Source: Haliscomenobacter hydrossis DSM 1100 (lineage in GTDB: Bacteria > Bacteroidota > Bacteroidia > Chitinophagales > Saprospiraceae). Taken from it: a stretch of 64,000 nt of DNA. The position numbers and the translations under genes were made by a program. The stretch is taken from the NCBI RefSeq assembly GCF_000212735.1, contig NC_015510.1, positions 434,001 through 498,000 on the forward strand, read 5' to 3'. How positions within the stretch are numbered: position 1 is the stretch's first letter; each line of letters starts with the position of its first letter. Of this stretch, positions 59,939-64,000 are shown piece by piece. Under the pieces are notes generated by a model. It saw nothing but the letters and a program-made list of their open reading frames with translations. It ran no database searches and had not been told where the DNA came from.

Positions 59939-62365
59939 ATGAAACTACTGCATTTAACTCAGCTATGTAAGAACTGGCTTTTGCTGATTTTGTTGATTCC
60001 AGGCGGGCTTTTTGCGCAAAATGGCATCATCAAAGGTAAAATAACCGATAAAGCCAGCAACGAGCCGATTCCTTTTGCCAATGTACTCCTCATCGGTACG
60101 GACAATGGAACCACCACAGATGAAAACGGTATCTACGAAATCAGTGGACTCGCGCCTGGACTTTACAGCATCCGGGTATCCTTTGTAGGTTACGAAGACG
60201 CCAACGCTTTCGAAATCCAGGTCAGCAACAACAAACCTGCCAGCATCGACCTGGCCCTGGAAAGCAGTTCCCAAAAACTGGATGAAGTGGTGATAAAAGC
60301 TCCACCATTCAAAAAAACCGAAGAGAGCCCGGTTTCCCTGCGCACCATCGGCGTAGCCGAAATCCAGCGCAACCCGGGTGGCAACCGCGACATTTCCAAA
60401 GTGGTACAAACCCTGCCCGGCGTGACCATCACCCCCGCTTTCCGCAACGACCTAATCATCCGCGGAGGCGCGCCCAACGAAAACCGCTTTTTTCTCGACG
60501 ATGTGGAAGTCCCCAACATCAACCACTTTGCTACCCAGGGCGCTTCGGGCGGGCCGGTGGGCATGATCAATGTGAATTTCATCAACGAGGTAGATTTTTT
60601 CAGCGGCGCTTTCCCCGCCAATCGAGGCAACGCGGTGAGTTCGGTGTTCAACTTCCGGCAACGCGATGGCCGCGACGACCGCATCGGTGGCACCTTCATG
60701 GTCAGCGCTTCAGACATTGGCCTGACCCTGGAAGGGCCGATTGGGGAAAAAACGACCTTCTTGCTCTCCGCACGGCGCTCTTATTTGCAGTTCTTGTTCA
60801 AAATCTTTGAGCTGCCCTTTTTGCCCATTTACAACGATTTTCAAGCCAAAGTCAAAATTCGTTTGGACAAAAAGAACGAGTTGACCTTCATCGGACTCGG
60901 CGCTTACGACCAGTTTGAACTCAACCTGGATGCCAACGAAACCGAAGAGCAACAATCTCTTCTGGACCGTCTGCCTGAAACCCCACAATGGAGTTATACC
61001 AATGGCCTGGTGTACAAACACTACCGCCCCAATGGCTATTACACCGTAGTACTCAGCCGCAACATGCTGGACAACAAGGCCATCAAGTACTACCAAAATG
61101 ACCGCAGCCGCAGCGAAAACCTGATCCTGGACTACCAATCGCAGGAGATCGAAAACAAACTGCGTTTGGAAAATACCATTCGTTCCGGCGATTACCGCAT
61201 CAACTTCGGTCTTGGGTACGAATACGTGCGCTACAACAACCGCACCTTCAACCGCATTTTTACCGCCTCCGGTGCCCAAACGGTCAATTACAACAGCGCC
61301 TTCAATTTCAGCAAATACAGCGCTTTTGGGCAATTGAGCCGCAAATTTGTGGACAACCGCCTGACCCTCTCCGCTGGCATTCGCGCCGATGGGAACAGCT
61401 ATTCGCAAGAAATGTCGAACTTGCTGGAGCAATTGTCTCCGCGCTTTTCGGCCTCTTACAGCCTGAGCAAAAATCTGGCCCTGAACTTCAACACCGGGAT
61501 TTTTTACCAACTGCCACCCTACACCATCCTCGGTTACCAGCAGGGAGGTGAGTTCATCAACAAAAACAACGGCATCAAGTACATCCGCAACAACCAATTG
61601 GTGGCCGGACTGGAACTCAACACCAACAACAATGCTCGCATAACGGTGGAAGGTTTTTACAAGGGTTACGCCAATTACCCCTTTTTGCTGCGCGATAGCC
61701 TGACCCTGGCCAACCTGGGTGGCGACTTTGGCGTAGTGGGCAACGAACCCGCGCTACCCCAATCCAAGGGGCGGAGTTATGGTCTGGAGTTTTTGTTCCA
61801 GCAACGTTTGTTCAAAGGCTTTTATGGCATTGCCGCCTATACCCTCGGCTGGAGCGAGTTTGAAGACAAAAATCGGGTGTACGTACCTTCTTCCTGGGAT
61901 GCCCGGCACATCCTCAACCTGACTTTGGGTAAAAAGCTCAAAAAAAACTGGGAACTGGGCATCAACTGGCGCTTCCAAAGTGGTTTGCCCCGTACGCCAT
62001 TCTCCGACAATTCCGCCCTGGTGGCCAACTGGAACGTCAATGGCCGTGGCATTCCCGACTACAACCAGTTGAATACCGAGCGCAGCGAAGCGATCAATTT
62101 CCTCGATTTTCGGGTGGATAAAAAGTGGTTCTTCCCCCAATGGAGCCTCAACCTCTATTTTGACATCGAAAACATGTTCAGTACCTCCGTGGCCAGCCCG
62201 GAATTGTTTCTGGATCGCCCCCTGGACGCCGACGGTCGCCCCATTGGCTCAGGAGTCATCCTTAACCCGGATGCTGCGGCGGAGCAACAACGGTACCGGA
62301 CCAAAATTTTGGACAATGGAACCGGACGGGCGCTGCCGAGTATTGGGTTGATGATTGAATGGTAG
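59939..62365 (+). CDS. TonB-dependent receptor
   Basis: An 808-residue outer-membrane protein with a signal peptide (WLLLILLIPGGLFAQ). Residues about 29-115 form a carboxypeptidase-regulatory-like domain (IIKGKITDKASNEPIPFANV). The plug (about 125-240) has VVQTLPGVTITPAFRNDLIIRGGAPNENRFFLDDVEVPN. A beta-barrel runs to the end, MIEW. There is no SusD partner, and the order of motifs fits FecA/CirA-like receptors or other importers rather than SusC. It may import a chelated metal or small solute. It is divergent from marR. A family I palindrome follows. Confidence 0.93.
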   Translation: MKLLHLTQLCKNWLLLILLIPGGLFAQNGIIKGKITDKASNEPIPFANVLLIGTDNGTTTDENGIYEISGLAPGLYSIRVSFVGYEDANAFEIQVSNNKPASIDLALESSSQKLDEVVIKAPPFKKTEESPVSLRTIGVAEIQRNPGGNRDISKVVQTLPGVTITPAFRNDLIIRGGAPNENRFFLDDVEVPNINHFATQGASGGPVGMINVNFINEVDFFSGAFPANRGNAVSSVFNFRQRDGRDDRIGGTFMVSASDIGLTLEGPIGEKTTFLLSARRSYLQFLFKIFELPFLPIYNDFQAKVKIRLDKKNELTFIGLGAYDQFELNLDANETEEQQSLLDRLPETPQWSYTNGLVYKHYRPNGYYTVVLSRNMLDNKAIKYYQNDRSRSENLILDYQSQEIENKLRLENTIRSGDYRINFGLGYEYVRYNNRTFNRIFTASGAQTVNYNSAFNFSKYSAFGQLSRKFVDNRLTLSAGIRADGNSYSQEMSNLLEQLSPRFSASYSLSKNLALNFNTGIFYQLPPYTILGYQQGGEFINKNNGIKYIRNNQLVAGLELNTNNNARITVEGFYKGYANYPFLLRDSLTLANLGGDFGVVGNEPALPQSKGRSYGLEFLFQQRLFKGFYGIAAYTLGWSEFEDKNRVYVPSSWDARHILNLTLGKKLKKNWELGINWRFQSGLPRTPFSDNSALVANWNVNGRGIPDYNQLNTERSEAINFLDFRVDKKWFFPQWSLNLYFDIENMFSTSVASPELFLDRPLDADGRPIGSGVILNPDAAAEQQRYRTKILDNGTGRALPSIGLMIEW

Positions 62366-62369
62366 AATA

Positions 62370-62514
62370 AGTTGAGGGGTTGAGAAGTTGAGGAGGTTGA
62401 GGCTGCCGCAAGCGACACTGAGTGTATTCGAAAAAGCGTTTGTCGCTTTGAATTGTCGTTTGCGGTAGCCTCAACCTCCTCAACCTCCTCAACCTCCTAA
62501 ACCTCCTAAACCCC
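62370..62514. repeat. TTGAGGAG palindromic repeat (family I), copy 2
   Basis: Arms GTTGAGGAGGTTGAGGCT and AGCCTCAACCTCCTCAAC, extended by further TTGAGG words. A centre with GCCGCAAGCGAC and GTCGTTTGCGGT is also paired. Copy 1 is at 11360-11462. Confidence 0.9.
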
Positions 62515-62626
62515 ATTATGTCCCGATTCAAGAAAGTGGCACTCCTTCTATCATTTTGTAAACCACTGGCTTTCAGGTAGAAAAAAATATAAAGTTCAAA
62601 TTTTTTAGCGAAGGGTTTTTCTCGGA

Positions 62627-62665
62627 GAAAGTGGAACGATTTTCAGTTAATCGTTCGGTACTTTC
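62627..62665 (+). promoter_or_regulatory. Stem-loop in the leader of the second susC gene
   Basis: GAAAGT and GAACGATT (62627-62641) pair with AATCGTTC and ACTTTC (62649-62665) around a seven-base loop. It lies 60-100 bp before the ATG. It may be an operator or an RNA leader element. Confidence 0.5.
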
Positions 62666-62724
62666 GCCATCGAGTTTTTTAAAATTTTTCAGAACACTAT
62701 TTTTTTTGATAAACCTTTCGTTTT

Positions 62725-64000
62725 ATGACCAACTTAGACACACACTCCACTAGTCGGGTCGCAAACAAAGAACGATTTTTTTTCGTTCTCCGACCAACGC
62801 TGCTCCTCGCTGCGTTTGTGCTGGCGCTGAGCTCAGCTTTTGCACAAATCACCCTGAGCGGAACCGTTACCTCTGAAGACAAACAGGCACTGATTGGTGC
62901 CACTGTCGTCGTAAAAGGCAGCGGCACCGGGATGGTTACTGACATTGATGGGAAGTACACCATTGAAGTACCAGATCGTAATGCAATATTGGTATTCAGC
63001 TACACTGGATTTGCCGAACAAGAGATTACCGTAGGTTCCCAAACCCAGATCGACATTGTCCTCCAAGTCGACATCCAACGCTTAAATGAATTGGTGGTGG
63101 TTGGTTATGGTTCGCAGAAAAAGCGGGACGTAACGGGCTCCGTGACCAATATCTCCGACAAAGACTTCATCAAAGGCAACATTGCCACACCTGAACAATT
63201 GGTCAACGGCAAAATTGCCGGGGTACAAATCACCTCCAACGGTGGTGCTCCCGGTGCTGGTAGCCGCATCCGCATCCGGGGTGGTTCATCCCTGAATGCC
63301 AACAACGACCCCTTGATTGTCATCGATGGAGTACCGCTCGACAATACCGGGGTGTCCGGCGCAGCCAACCCGCTGAGCTTCATCAACCCGAACGACATCG
63401 AAAACTTTACCATCCTGAAAGACGCTTCCGCCGCGGCCATTTATGGTTCTCGTGCATCAAACGGCGTGATCCTGATTACCACCAAAAAAGGCAAAGCCGG
63501 AGATAAAATGCGGATCAGTTTCAGCTCCGTATTGTCTTCTTCGACCAGATCTGGTGTAATTGACGTGCTGGGTGCAGCAGAATTTCGCGATACAGTCAAT
63601 TCGAGAGGTACCGCTGCACAAAAAGCCCTATTGGGTAATGCTAATACTGATTGGCAAGATCAAATTTACCAAACAGCCTTCAGCCACGACAACAACCTGA
63701 GTCTCACTGGCGCTTTGAAAAACCTACCCTACCGCGCTTCGGTTGGTTTTATGGACCAAAATGGCATCCTGAAAACCAGCAACATGAACCGTTTGTCGGG
63801 ATCCATTGGCATCAATCCATCCTTTTTTGACAAACATTTGAAAGTGGATGTGAACCTGAAGGGTACGTCCATCAACAATCGGTTCGCCAACCAGGGAGCC
63901 ATTGGTTCTGCGGTCAATTTTGACCCCACTCAACCCATCCGTAGCGGCAACGAAGCCTTGGGCGGATACTTTGAGTTTTTGGACCCTGCTACCAAAAATC
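62725..64000 (+). CDS. SusC/RagA-type TonB-linked outer-membrane protein (3' end outside window)
   Basis: The frame opens at the ATG giving MTNLDTHSTSRV and is open to the last base; 425 codons are visible. A signal peptide with a long n-region ends in ALSSAFAQ (about residue 41). A carboxypeptidase-regulatory-like domain follows (LSGTVTSEDKQALIGATVVV), then NELVVVGYGSQKKRDVTGSV, the SusC TonB-box region, then the plug domain with PLIVIDGVPLDN and KDASAAAIYGSRASNGVILIT. It is expected to be a glycan or peptide importer and a SusD gene should lie beyond the right edge. Confidence 0.95.
   Translation, partial: MTNLDTHSTSRVANKERFFFVLRPTLLLAAFVLALSSAFAQITLSGTVTSEDKQALIGATVVVKGSGTGMVTDIDGKYTIEVPDRNAILVFSYTGFAEQEITVGSQTQIDIVLQVDIQRLNELVVVGYGSQKKRDVTGSVTNISDKDFIKGNIATPEQLVNGKIAGVQITSNGGAPGAGSRIRIRGGSSLNANNDPLIVIDGVPLDNTGVSGAANPLSFINPNDIENFTILKDASAAAIYGSRASNGVILITTKKGKAGDKMRISFSSVLSSSTRSGVIDVLGAAEFRDTVNSRGTAAQKALLGNANTDWQDQIYQTAFSHDNNLSLTGALKNLPYRASVGFMDQNGILKTSNMNRLSGSIGINPSFFDKHLKVDVNLKGTSINNRFANQGAIGSAVNFDPTQPIRSGNEALGGYFEFLDPATKN

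Overview
The window looks like Bacteroidota chromosome, most likely a Saprospiria-type organism such as Haliscomenobacter or a relative. The grounds are SusC/SusD-type outer-membrane proteins at both ends, several secreted proteins with the gliding-motility-associated (CHU_C) C-terminal domain used by type IX secretion, a GldM-C-like protein, starts preceded by the Bacteroidota -7 element TAnnTTTG rather than by Shine-Dalgarno sequences, and very abundant palindromic repeats between genes. The genus is an inference. I found no rRNA, tRNA, CRISPR array or intact insertion sequence.

Layout. 1-4958: a SusC gene cut by the left edge and its SusD partner, closed by a good intrinsic terminator. 5117-15289: housekeeping genes, nearly all on the minus strand: photolyase, Spo0M-like protein, a conserved small protein, prfB with its programmed +1 frameshift, an FKBP lipoprotein, an NrnA-like DHH phosphoesterase, mutS2 and queE, with ndk on the plus strand. 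15442-22131: a complete L-arabinose module (araB, araD, araA, Na+/sugar symporter) with a convergent Nudix-fold regulator of the AraR/NrtR type whose catalytic Nudix residues are lost. 22295-31626: a type IX cargo protein, etfBA, a TPR protein, a GldM-C-like protein, a methyltransferase, a DUF2027-Smr protein, a HAD phosphatase, an antitoxin-like small protein and a sugar-porter MFS transporter. 31742-49354: a DUF547 protein, then a surface-polysaccharide cluster (TylF-like methyltransferase, flippase, methyltransferases, glycosyltransferases, AsnB-type amidotransferase), followed by a trypsin-like/formylglycine-generating-enzyme fusion, a 1024-residue SprB-repeat surface protein, another glycosyltransferase and a tiny stand-alone CHU_C protein. 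49614-53982: priA, a secreted GH172/DUF2961 protein and a secreted DinB-like protein. 54409-57316: an unusual two-gene unit, an ABC ATPase with a helical N-terminal extension resembling effector-associated domain 11 and an overlapping polytopic membrane protein carrying a 9-bp minisatellite translated as a tripeptide repeat. 57894-64000: glycerate kinase, a MarR regulator, a TonB-dependent receptor and the start of a second SusC gene cut by the right edge.

The most striking global property is the spacers. About twenty hold palindromes of 70-260 bp, in several recognisable families (labelled A to M below), many with arms built of short degenerate tandem words. Families A, B, H, I and M recur within the window. 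Some elements supply stop codons or abut start codons, one has inserted in frame into queE, and one is a short mobile element with terminal inverted repeats and a 9-bp target duplication.

The best candidate for an undescribed system is the EAD11-like ABC ATPase with its repeat-bearing membrane partner at 54.4-57.3 kb. All domain calls were made by eye from the translated sequence, without database searches.
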